Assembly (NCBI GenBank): GCA_018303005.1
Contig: JAGVYY010000047.1
Coordinates: 1-32,898, forward strand
Length of the DNA stretch: 32,898 bases
Direction of reading: 5' to 3'
Origin: Candidatus Woesearchaeota archaeon
Lineage (GTDB): Archaea; Nanobdellota; Nanobdellia; SCGC-AAA011-G17; GW2011-AR20
Below, in pieces: positions 18,298 to 27,796 of this stretch (its first letter is position 1; every line of letters begins with the position of its first letter). The notes beneath the pieces were generated by a model that had not been told where the DNA came from, did no database searches, and was given only the letters and a program-made list of their open reading frames with translations. The position numbers and the translations under genes were made by a program.

Positions 18298-21200
18298 AAG
18301 AACAACAAGATATTGAAATCAATAAGGGTTTACCTTTCACTGTTGATTTTAAGAGAATGCTGGAGAAGAGCCTAGAATCTGTTAAGGCTTCACCAGAAGA
18401 TGGATTAACACAGCTATTGAAAATGGTTATTGATAGTGACTCAGATAAAATCATTATAAATGACACTCCAGGAGAACTGTCAGTAAGGTTTGACGGGAAG
18501 GGTATATCAACCGAAGATGAACTGGTAAAAACTATCTTGGGGATTTATGCTGAGGAAAAAAACAGCAATCCGGATTCAATGCAGGGATTTGGCCGTGCTT
18601 TGATTACATATCTCGCTGCGAATCCTCAGTCTATAAAACTTGAGACAAAAAGCAATGGGGGTTCTCTTTGCATGATTATAGATAATGAATTCAGACCAAT
18701 TGTTTATACCGGAGAAAAAGATATAATAGAAAATAGAATTACTGTTATTAAAGAGAAACCAATAGGCATGAGAAAAGTGCTTCAAAGATGTTATGCTAAT
18801 GACTTTTTAGATGGTAGCAAGGCTATTGGAGAATACAGTGTAAAAATTCTTAGAGACATAACTAATAGTTTAGGCTATATAATAGAATATGCATTTAATT
18901 TTGCCACACCAACAGAATTATATGACTTGGTAAAATATAACCCAAAAAAGATATATTATAATGGTAGATTATTAGACACAAATTTTTCTGATAATGACGC
19001 AATTGTGTCTGCATCATATAACATAAGGGATAGTAATGTATTGCTTTTTATTTTAAATAAAGATCCTTTTCGGAATGTAAGACTGCTGAAGAATTATACA
19101 TTACTAGGAAGAGTAGAAAAATCTAATTTGAGGAGCAACTGTTGGAATGTATTATCTCATTATGACACTAGTATTTTACCGGAAATAGTTGCTAATAACA
19201 ACAAATTAAGATTAAGTGTATCAAATGAATCAATACATATGGGCGATGTTTTTAGGGATACAGCTTTGGATATAGAAGATGCTATATTAAAATTTTATAC
19301 AGATCTTGTTGCAGGAAATATAAAACCAAGAAGAAAACTAAGCAAATCTGAACAATACAAATTGTTATCATTTAAATTATTACTTTTAAACTCTAACTTT
19401 GAAAAACAGTTTTCTTTAATCGATAAAAAAACATCAGAAGATTCATGCTCAAGCATATTTACTGATGTTAGGGGGAACAGGTATAGCAAGGCTGAATTAG
19501 AAAATATTCTTCAAGAGTATAATTATTACATACCAATAACTTTTGAGGCTAAAAAAGTTGATCTGCAACATCCGGCATTAAAAGAACTGGATTTAGAGAA
19601 TAGGGTTGTTCTTTCTTTCGAAAATACATTACATTATGCATTATTTGAACGTATGTTTGATGCAGCAATGCTTCAAGGTTCTGCTTTCCAAGGCTGGGAT
19701 GCAATAAAAAGAGAAAAGACTAATAGAAGAATTATACATGGGCTCAGCTTAGAGTCAATGATAATAGCATATAAAATGGAACAAAGTGGTATTCAATCAG
19801 TGCGAAAAAACAGGAGAAAGAGAGTTATTGATGATTTTATGTATGACACACTTAAAGAATGTTCTGTAGGAGGACATTTGTATACTGCAGGCAGCTATTT
19901 ATGCAAAGGCACACTAGTAGCAGTGGCAGGTGCTATAGGCTATTACGGTGCGAGTAATGGAGCACCAATATTGATTGATGCAACAAAGTATGGTCTTTAC
20001 ACAACCGGAGAGTATGCTACAGGGAATCCGGAAATTATTGCTCTTACAATTGGGGCTGGTTTAGCAGTAAAGTACAGGAATCATATTAAGAATACTGCGT
20101 CTTATCTTAGTGGTATTTTCGGCAATGTAATGGAAAGGCACTTTACTGGAACATATTCTAGAATTTGTGATCTGGCTGATTCTGCATACAACCCACTAGA
20201 AAAAAATCTAACAAGAGCAAGCTCAATAGTAACAGAATTTTTAAGAAGTGAAATTGAAAACATTAAAAATAAGGTTGAGAGCAGCAGAAAAAAGAAGAAA
20301 AAACGAAAAGAAGCATCTAAAACGCTAAAAGAAGGGCTCAAGACAAAAGTGCAGGAAACATCATTAAGTGTTAAAACAAATGTTCTAAAAAATGATGATT
20401 ATGAAAAATATGTAAAAGAGCTGTTAAGATATGTAGTAATACACCCAGAATCCTATCGTGAGAACATTTCAAAGGTTATATTTTTAGAAAGCAGAAAACC
20501 ATTTAAAATAGATAGAGATCGTGCAGATAACATAATTCTGTTAAGCCTAGATAGCAAAAAATTTGAAAATATTATAGAAAGATACAAGAATACAGAAGGT
20601 TTATCTTTGCTTGATGATTTAACAGATATAGCAAAATCTTCGGACTATTCTTCGCCATTGGACATATGGAAAAATCAAGGAACAATAATAAATGAAGCAT
20701 ACAGAAGATATATTAATTCTGTTGTAGACCTGCTGGTTTCAGGAGATGAAAGATTTAAATCCGGATTTTCAAGTCTTCGGTACCCTGAAAAAATATATGT
20801 GCTAAAAGAAGCTATAGAAAATGATAATTTTAGTTCAGAATCAAGGGCAGGACTGGAGAACTGGCTGGCAGAGAATTACAAAATAGAACTGGAAGAAGCC
20901 TCACAAAAACTAATCTCGCAAGAAGAAATCAATAAAATAATTGATATAACAACAGATAACGACGATCTTAATTCTGTAAACCGTGCAGAAAATTATTTCT
21001 CATTACTAACAACATCACAGAAAATTATGTTAATCAGGAAGATTAAGGAAAAAAATCTAAAAAATTACGGAAATAGCATGAATTATAGAATCATAAAAGA
21101 TAGTCCTTATTTGAAATATTATAATCAAATAGATTCTATACTTAATGCAGCATTCCCTGTACTAAGGGATTTTTACAGAAATAATATGGATGATTTTGAC

Positions 21201-21689
21201 AGACAAATGAAACTTATGGAGACAGATGGTAAATATAATCCTGATGGAGTGTTCCATGATAATCCAGATTCTCCTCTACAGCCTCTACAGAATAAAGGTA
21301 TTTACATACTGTCACAAACAATTTTCAATGAAGACTTAACAGATGAAATACAAATAAAAAAGGCAGATGATTTAAGAAAATGGGTAAGCAATCATTCCTA
21401 CTGGAATGGGTCTGAAGAAGCAATATTATCACATAAGAAAAGAGCATTTGAAGCTATCCGCCAATGGGATTATGTAAGATCCGGAATTATAGTAAGTAAC
21501 CAGATATATACCTCTCATTACCTTAATGATATGGACAATATTAATCTTACCTACTTTTATTATACATTACCTCCTTCTGATAAAGCAAAATTTTTAAAGA
21601 CGTTTCAGGAAGAACATGTTTTAAATTCACATTATCATGGACTTCTTGATATGATGAAATATACAAAAATAAAACCATATGCTGTATAA
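18291..21689 (+). CDS. Large protein with degenerate GHKL-like N-terminus, possible hydrophobic helices and a helical C-terminus
   Basis: LTQLLKMVIDSDSDKIII...VRFDGKGIST...MQGFGRALITYLAA lines up with the N-box, G1 and G2 of the upstream ATPase but key residues differ; ATG overlaps the upstream stop. Confidence 0.6.
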   Translation: MVKEQQDIEINKGLPFTVDFKRMLEKSLESVKASPEDGLTQLLKMVIDSDSDKIIINDTPGELSVRFDGKGISTEDELVKTILGIYAEEKNSNPDSMQGFGRALITYLAANPQSIKLETKSNGGSLCMIIDNEFRPIVYTGEKDIIENRITVIKEKPIGMRKVLQRCYANDFLDGSKAIGEYSVKILRDITNSLGYIIEYAFNFATPTELYDLVKYNPKKIYYNGRLLDTNFSDNDAIVSASYNIRDSNVLLFILNKDPFRNVRLLKNYTLLGRVEKSNLRSNCWNVLSHYDTSILPEIVANNNKLRLSVSNESIHMGDVFRDTALDIEDAILKFYTDLVAGNIKPRRKLSKSEQYKLLSFKLLLLNSNFEKQFSLIDKKTSEDSCSSIFTDVRGNRYSKAELENILQEYNYYIPITFEAKKVDLQHPALKELDLENRVVLSFENTLHYALFERMFDAAMLQGSAFQGWDAIKREKTNRRIIHGLSLESMIIAYKMEQSGIQSVRKNRRKRVIDDFMYDTLKECSVGGHLYTAGSYLCKGTLVAVAGAIGYYGASNGAPILIDATKYGLYTTGEYATGNPEIIALTIGAGLAVKYRNHIKNTASYLSGIFGNVMERHFTGTYSRICDLADSAYNPLEKNLTRASSIVTEFLRSEIENIKNKVESSRKKKKKRKEASKTLKEGLKTKVQETSLSVKTNVLKNDDYEKYVKELLRYVVIHPESYRENISKVIFLESRKPFKIDRDRADNIILLSLDSKKFENIIERYKNTEGLSLLDDLTDIAKSSDYSSPLDIWKNQGTIINEAYRRYINSVVDLLVSGDERFKSGFSSLRYPEKIYVLKEAIENDNFSSESRAGLENWLAENYKIELEEASQKLISQEEINKIIDITTDNDDLNSVNRAENYFSLLTTSQKIMLIRKIKEKNLKNYGNSMNYRIIKDSPYLKYYNQIDSILNAAFPVLRDFYRNNMDDFDRQMKLMETDGKYNPDGVFHDNPDSPLQPLQNKGIYILSQTIFNEDLTDEIQIKKADDLRKWVSNHSYWNGSEEAILSHKKRAFEAIRQWDYVRSGIIVSNQIYTSHYLNDMDNINLTYFYYTLPPSDKAKFLKTFQEEHVLNSHYHGLLDMMKYTKIKPYAV

Positions 21690-22659
21690 CATGGAAGAAC
21701 AATTACAATATACTGAAATTTTGTCGCAATTATTGCAAAAACCGCAGAAAGATATACCTGCAATAGAGCATATTGACAGATATGGAAGGCCAAGTAATAT
21801 CAGTTTTGATCATCCTTTATACATAATTACAGAACATGCAGATTGTTCTGGTTTCAGTGATGGATATTCTTTTGATGCTGAAATATTTAATGATTGCATT
21901 ATAAGAAGAAAAAGAATATTGGATAAATGCATTATGGACAGCAGCACACAATGTTACGTTATCGGCAAGATATCGCAGGATGAAGAAAACAAAGATTTTA
22001 GTTTAGAAACGGCTTTAACATTTATTTCAGATTTATCAGAACCATTGCATGTAGTCTCTGGATTTTTAAATGATATTACATCAGGTCCCAGCAAGATTAT
22101 ACACAACAAAAATCACCAATTACGCTTCCTGGAATATGCAAAGATTCTCAAAAATAACAATATATCATCTGAAAACGCTGCAAACATATCCCATGACTTG
22201 AATAAATCATATAAATTCAATAGATATATTCTTTATAACACCCAAAACAGTTTAATAACTTTAAATTATGGTTCGTATAACAAAGAAGGAGGTTTTTCTT
22301 TTGAATCTGAAGATATGAATATTAAGAATTTAGATTTCATTTCATTATTAAACGTGATGCATAAATCAGGTTTTATTGGAATTAATTTTGATAAAGTTGA
22401 AGAATTAAAATCGGATTATAAAGGTAAGATAATTAATCTAAGAGGTAACAGGGAAAAAAATTCAGGCCTGAGAGATTTTCGGGAAGTTATAAACTTTCTT
22501 AAGAATCATCCTACACCAATATTAAGCCTAAATGAAAATACACCTTTCTCAGAGGTATTATCTGTTATAGACAAAGATAATTTATTATTATATTTTCCAT
22601 TTAAATCAGATGTGGAACTTGCTTTTATCAGGGATATAGTAAACTATCATTATAGATAA
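21679..22659 (+). CDS. Unknown protein (gene 5 of the GHKL block)
   Basis: Long ORF overlapping the preceding gene by 11 nt. Confidence 0.6.
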   Translation: MLYNMEEQLQYTEILSQLLQKPQKDIPAIEHIDRYGRPSNISFDHPLYIITEHADCSGFSDGYSFDAEIFNDCIIRRKRILDKCIMDSSTQCYVIGKISQDEENKDFSLETALTFISDLSEPLHVVSGFLNDITSGPSKIIHNKNHQLRFLEYAKILKNNNISSENAANISHDLNKSYKFNRYILYNTQNSLITLNYGSYNKEGGFSFESEDMNIKNLDFISLLNVMHKSGFIGINFDKVEELKSDYKGKIINLRGNREKNSGLRDFREVINFLKNHPTPILSLNENTPFSEVLSVIDKDNLLLYFPFKSDVELAFIRDIVNYHYR

Positions 22660-22792
22660 TGATGCTTGCTACAAATGTAATAGAACCAGAAAAGCTTAAA
22701 GAACACAGTCTGTTTTTAAAGATTAATATCAGTTTTTATGAATTTCTTGCAATATGCTAAAAATATATAAATTACAACAGTTATAGCAGGGT

Positions 22793-24691
22793 ATGGACAT
22801 AAACAGGATAATAAAACGTATAAAGAAGTATAACAAGAACGCTGATTTTAATCTTGTAGCAAAATCCTATCTCTTTGCAAAAAAAGCCCATTCAGGCCAA
22901 TTAAGAAAATCAGGAAATGAGTATATTATACATCCTCTGAATGTGGCATATATTCTGGCAGATCTTAAACTAGACGAAAAGATTGTTTCATGCGCGATTC
23001 TGCATGATGTTCTTGAAGATACTAACGTGTCCCTAGAAATAATAGAAAGAGATTTTGGAAAAGAAATAGCAGGAATAATCCAGGGCGTTACCAAGATAAG
23101 CAAGATGAACTATTATGACAAAAAAGATTATCATGCAGAAACAATAAGGAAAATGCTGATAGCAACAACAAAAGATATTCGTGTCATTTTAGTAAAGTTA
23201 GCAGATCGCCTGGACAATATGAGGACTCTTCAGTATTTAGATGAGGAAAGACAGAAAAGGATTTCCAGGGAAACTCTTGAAATTTATGTGCCAATAGCTT
23301 ATCGATTAGGAATATGGAAAATCAAATGGGAACTTGAGGATTTATCTTTCAAATACCTGGAACCGTTGTTGTATAAGGAATTGAAACATAACATCGCAAA
23401 GAAAAGGAAAGAAAGGGAAAGAGAAGTAAAGAAAATAATAAAAATTGTAAGGAAGGAATTAAGAAAGAACAAAATCAGGGCAAAGGTATTTGGCAGGCCT
23501 AAAAATTTCTACAGTATATACAAAAAGATGAAGAAGAAAAATATTCCTTTTGAAAAAGTTTATGATCTGCAGGGGTTAAGAATAATAACAAAAGATATCA
23601 AAGAATGTTATGAAACTCTTGGTGTGCTGCATAACCTATGGAAGCCTATACCCAATGAATTTGATGATTATATTGCAAATCCTAAACCTAACTTATATCA
23701 AAGCATACACACAGTTGTTCTTATTGATGATCAAAAAGTAGAGTTCCAGATAAGGACAGAAAAAATGGACAGCATAGCTGAAGAAGGAATAGCTGCACAC
23801 TGGTCATATAAAGACATTGACAAGGATAGAAAATTTGAGAAAAGCCTTGGCTGGTTAAAGCAGATTCTTGAATGGAAAGAAAAAAAAGACAAAGACTTCT
23901 TGGAAACATTAAAAATTGATTTGTTTGGGGACAATATTTTTGTATTCACGCCAAAAGGTAATGTAATTGAACTTCCTAAAGACTCGACTCCAGTAGATTT
24001 TGCATACGCAGTCCATAGCCAGATTGGAGATAGATGCACAGGAGCCAGAATTAATGAAAAATTTGTAAGCCTGAGGCATATGCTGCAAAGCAATGATATT
24101 GTTGAAATCATGACTTCAAAAAACCATAAACCAAGCAGAGAATGGTTGAAATTTGTCAAGTCAGACAGAGCAAGGCAGAAGATAAAGCAGACATTAAAAG
24201 AGTTGTCTCAGGTTCCGATCCAGAACAAGCAGAATAATATAAAATATGAATGGAACGAACAAGGCTTGATATCTATAAACATAAGCAAGGCAGTTATAAA
24301 GATTGCAAAATGCTGCTCACCATTGCCGGGTGACAAGATATCAGGAATCTCCAGCAAGAGCAAGAGAGTCATGATACACAAAAATGATTGCCAGAACCTG
24401 AAGAATCCTGGAATAAATAAAAAAAGAATCAATGCGCACTGGAATGAAATGATAAAAAGCACCATTAATCTGAAAATACTGGCTATTGACCGGGTAGGTC
24501 TGCTGGCAGATATCTTGAACACAATAGCGTCTACCGGTAGAAATGTAGAGAAAGCAAGAGCAAGAGTTTTGGACAAAGAAAATTCTGAATGTATAGTAAG
24601 CCTGAAATTTGATAACTTAAATGAAATAAATGAGCTGATTAAAAGAATTAAAAAAATAGCAGATGTCAAGAATGTAAGCGTTGTAATTTAA
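22793..24691 (+). CDS. Bifunctional (p)ppGpp synthetase/hydrolase, long RelA/SpoT homolog (HD-SYN-TGS-ZFD-ACT)
   Basis: HD: YIIHPLNVAYILADLKLDEKIVSCAILHDVLEDT, KLADRLDNMRTL; synthetase: GRPKNFYSIYKKM, YDLQGLRII, PNLYQSIHT, VEFQIRTEKMDSIAEEGIAAHWSYK; TGS: IFVFTPKGNVIELPKDSTPVDFAYAVH; C-terminal ACT. Confidence 0.95.
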   Translation: MDINRIIKRIKKYNKNADFNLVAKSYLFAKKAHSGQLRKSGNEYIIHPLNVAYILADLKLDEKIVSCAILHDVLEDTNVSLEIIERDFGKEIAGIIQGVTKISKMNYYDKKDYHAETIRKMLIATTKDIRVILVKLADRLDNMRTLQYLDEERQKRISRETLEIYVPIAYRLGIWKIKWELEDLSFKYLEPLLYKELKHNIAKKRKEREREVKKIIKIVRKELRKNKIRAKVFGRPKNFYSIYKKMKKKNIPFEKVYDLQGLRIITKDIKECYETLGVLHNLWKPIPNEFDDYIANPKPNLYQSIHTVVLIDDQKVEFQIRTEKMDSIAEEGIAAHWSYKDIDKDRKFEKSLGWLKQILEWKEKKDKDFLETLKIDLFGDNIFVFTPKGNVIELPKDSTPVDFAYAVHSQIGDRCTGARINEKFVSLRHMLQSNDIVEIMTSKNHKPSREWLKFVKSDRARQKIKQTLKELSQVPIQNKQNNIKYEWNEQGLISINISKAVIKIAKCCSPLPGDKISGISSKSKRVMIHKNDCQNLKNPGINKKRINAHWNEMIKSTINLKILAIDRVGLLADILNTIASTGRNVEKARARVLDKENSECIVSLKFDNLNEINELIKRIKKIADVKNVSVVI

Positions 24692-24737
24692 TATTTGTAG
24701 TCTGCAATCACACATAGATGTTGAAAGAAGTAAAATA

Positions 24738-25304
24738 TTATCCTTTATTTTTAGTTTCTATAACCTTAATTATTCTGTCAGCAGTTTGATTTTCGTCTAA
24801 ATTCTCTGTGTTTATTATTAAGTTGTAATATTTCTTATTCCTGTAATCAATATTATAATGCCTTTTATACTGCTTCAACTCATTTCTTTCCCTTATCCTG
24901 GTTTCATATCCTGCTTTAGCAATGGATTTTTTCTCTCTTCTTGCAATCCTTTCGATTCTTTTTTTAAATGAAGCATGGATATATATCCTAAAATTAGCAT
25001 TTTTGAAGATGAAAGCACCTATTCTGCTGTCAATAATAAAGCTCTTGTACTTCAAAAGTTTTTTTTGTTTATCATCTATCGCAACATTGACTGAATAATC
25101 TTCACTTATCAGTTTTTCCATTTCATCTAGAGGGATTTTATTATCTTTGGCATATTCTCTGACCATATTGCCTATAGAGAAGAACTTAATCTTTAGCCTT
25201 TTAGCTATTATCTTCCCGACAGAAGTTTTCCCTGATCCAGGTAAACCGGATATGGTTATTATCACATTATGGTAAAATATTTTCAGATATAAAAACCTAT
25301 TCAA
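24738..25304 (-). CDS. cmk: Archaeal-type cytidylate kinase
   Basis: IITISGLPGSGKTSVGKIIAKRLKIKFFSIGNMVREYA; likely start downstream of the first Met. Confidence 0.85.
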   Translation of the reverse strand: MNRFLYLKIFYHNVIITISGLPGSGKTSVGKIIAKRLKIKFFSIGNMVREYAKDNKIPLDEMEKLISEDYSVNVAIDDKQKKLLKYKSFIIDSRIGAFIFKNANFRIYIHASFKKRIERIARREKKSIAKAGYETRIRERNELKQYKRHYNIDYRNKKYYNLIINTENLDENQTADRIIKVIETKNKG

Positions 25305-25374
25305 TTATAGTTATATTAAAAAATGAGCATTTCATAATAACAATATTTATAGATTATTTAACAAAAACAATGGC

Positions 25375-27135
25375 ATGACAGCTAAAAATTCTGAATTGCC
25401 TTTTGGAATATCCCGAACAAAAAGATTAACCTGTTCAACAGCAGAAGATATTTTGTACAAGGAATTCAGGGTTTTTGACCAAGGATTTGTCCGTTTGGTT
25501 GATTATATGGGTGGAGATGACTCTGTTGTTTATGCTGCCACTGGCGGAAAAGGTTTAGATTTAGTCAACAACATCAACAATTATGATTTATTTAATTATC
25601 TGCATATGTCCGAAATGAAAGACCCCTTTGATTTTGTTCAGGTAAAACTGCATATGGAGATTCCGATTTCAAATGCTTTGTTCTGGGTCTATAGGAAACA
25701 GTTCAGGATAAACGAATATTCAGGAAGATATTCTGTAATGATTAACAAGATGCAAAGATATAACAGATATGTAATCTCGCATCTTGACACAGAAAAAAGA
25801 TTGTCAAATAAAAAGATAGAAGAGATTGCAGATAAAATAACTCAAATACAGGATAATTCAAGGGAAAATTATGATTATCTGATAGAAAAGGATTTTGCAA
25901 GAGAGCTTTCCAGGATAGGACTGCCTCTATCAAATTATACTGCTTTTTATTTGTCTGCCAGTCTGAATGACCTGCTTGATGCTGTTAATTTAAGCAAGAA
26001 AAGATACAGAAACAATCCGGATTTATCTATTGTAGGTGATGCTGTTGATGATATCATTGAAAATATTGCTCCTTTAGTAACTCATTCTTATTGGCATCAA
26101 AGAGAGAGAAATAATGCAGAACATTTAGAAAAACATTTAGATTTAAAAGTTAACTATGACCTTCTTGAAAAAAATCCTGAATATGATCAAAAAGGTAGAT
26201 TCGGCATAAGCGATACCAAAAGATTGACTGTTCCTGAAGCTGAAGAAATCCTTTTCAAGCCTGAACTTTTCTTAGGAAACAGCTGGTTTATGCCAACAGA
26301 TTATATGGGCTCTGATTCGTCAATAGTTCAGTCTGCCAGAGTTAGCTATGGCGCAGGCACCAAAGATGTAAGCACTGACAAAACACTTATAAGATATCTA
26401 AAGAGGCATAAGCATACAACTCCATTTGAACATGTAAGCCTTCAATTTGAAGCTAAAACACCTATATTTAACTCACCAAGACAATGCCTAAGGCACAGAA
26501 CAATGAACAGAGAAGGCGTTTTGGGGGAGTTTGTTCCTCTAAAAGACTGGTATCATGTTCAAGAAGAACAAATGAGAGAGCAATCATCAGCTAACAGACA
26601 AGGCAGAGGCCATGAGTTAGATGATATAACAAAGAACGAAATAAGAGGCAGTCTTGAATCAGTATTCAGAAATCAATTAAAAATAAGAGAAGAAATTGAA
26701 GATGTTTCAATGCCGAAATTTATTAGTTCGGAAATAGCTGGTGTTGGCTTTTTAAATTTATGGAGCGCAAACCAGGATCTGCACAATGCCTTTCATTTTT
26801 TAAGTCTAAGAGCTGACAAACATGCCCAATACGAAATCATGGAACTGGCAAACAGGTATATGAATTTTGTTTCTAAGGTTGCACCTATTGCTTATCAGGC
26901 ATGGCTGGATTATGAGAAGAACTCTGTAAGGATAAATGATTCTGAAAAAGATCTGATCGCAAAAATGATAAGAGAAGGAAAGACAGAAATTCCGTTAACC
27001 TGGTTTAGAGAAAAAAACTGGACCTTACCAGATAAAAAAACAGGTACAGAAACACTTAACAGAGAAGCTAATGAATTGACTGAAAAAATAAAATCTATTT
27101 TAAGGGATGAACAAGGTAATTCAGAGAATGAATGA
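25375..27135 (+). CDS. thyX: Tandem (two-domain) flavin-dependent thymidylate synthase ThyX
   Basis: Internal repeat FGISRTKRLT..AEDIL / FGISDTKRLTVPEAEEIL; N-domain RINEYSGRYS, C-domain PRQCLRHRT and LRADKHAQYEI. Confidence 0.85.
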   Translation: MTAKNSELPFGISRTKRLTCSTAEDILYKEFRVFDQGFVRLVDYMGGDDSVVYAATGGKGLDLVNNINNYDLFNYLHMSEMKDPFDFVQVKLHMEIPISNALFWVYRKQFRINEYSGRYSVMINKMQRYNRYVISHLDTEKRLSNKKIEEIADKITQIQDNSRENYDYLIEKDFARELSRIGLPLSNYTAFYLSASLNDLLDAVNLSKKRYRNNPDLSIVGDAVDDIIENIAPLVTHSYWHQRERNNAEHLEKHLDLKVNYDLLEKNPEYDQKGRFGISDTKRLTVPEAEEILFKPELFLGNSWFMPTDYMGSDSSIVQSARVSYGAGTKDVSTDKTLIRYLKRHKHTTPFEHVSLQFEAKTPIFNSPRQCLRHRTMNREGVLGEFVPLKDWYHVQEEQMREQSSANRQGRGHELDDITKNEIRGSLESVFRNQLKIREEIEDVSMPKFISSEIAGVGFLNLWSANQDLHNAFHFLSLRADKHAQYEIMELANRYMNFVSKVAPIAYQAWLDYEKNSVRINDSEKDLIAKMIREGKTEIPLTWFREKNWTLPDKKTGTETLNREANELTEKIKSILRDEQGNSENE

Positions 27136-27766
27136 TGGATTATTCATAACATTTGAAGGACCAGACGGGAACGGAAAATCCACTCAGATAAGATTATTGA
27201 AAGAATACCTTGAGAAAAAAGAGTTAAGTGTTATTGTAACTCGCGAACCAGGAGCCTTGGACATAGGGAAAAAAATAAGGGACCTACTTTTAAACCCGGT
27301 TTACAAGGATCAGATGACACCTGAAGCAGAATTGTTCTTGTACGAAGCTGACCGTGCATTGCATACCAAGAATCTTATAATTCCGGCATTGAAAAATGGA
27401 AGCATAGTAATATCAGACAGATACTATGATTCAACAACAGCATATCAGGGTGTTGCCGGAAAGATTGATCTGGGCCTTGTTCTTTTGTGTAATAAAATAG
27501 CTTCCTATGGATTAATACCAGATATAACATTCTATCTTCATGCTGAATTAGATGATATAAGGAGAAAAACAACAACAGAAGAATTTGGCGTTGCAGATAG
27601 ACCAGAATCAAAGCCAGATGATGAAAAACAGAAGAGAATTGATGGGTTCTATGCCTTGTCTACCTTAGAACCTGAAAGAATAAAACTAATAAAATATATA
27701 CCGGACAAGATTGATGCTATGCAGTCAGAAATAAGGAAATATGTTGACAAAATCCTAAAAAGTTAG
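27128..27766 (+). CDS. tmk: Thymidylate kinase
   Basis: ITFEGPDGNGKSTQ P-loop, TREPGALDIGKKIRDLLL, SDRYYDSTTAYQG; ATG 27128 overlaps the thyX stop (listed ORF begins 27107). Confidence 0.92.
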   Translation: MNDGLFITFEGPDGNGKSTQIRLLKEYLEKKELSVIVTREPGALDIGKKIRDLLLNPVYKDQMTPEAELFLYEADRALHTKNLIIPALKNGSIVISDRYYDSTTAYQGVAGKIDLGLVLLCNKIASYGLIPDITFYLHAELDDIRRKTTTEEFGVADRPESKPDDEKQKRIDGFYALSTLEPERIKLIKYIPDKIDAMQSEIRKYVDKILKS

Positions 27767-27796
27767 ATTTATATTATTATTTGTCTCCTATACACA

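Noticed and set aside
20281-20320. AAAAGAAGAAAAAACG tract as a possible frameshift or repeat element
   Set aside because: Encodes an in-frame Lys-rich linker (KKKKRKEASK); the frame stays open on both sides.
24208-24669. 153-aa and neighbouring 142-aa (23731-24159) minus-strand ORFs
   Set aside because: Antisense to the RelA/SpoT gene with well-supported plus-strand domains; no recognisable motif.
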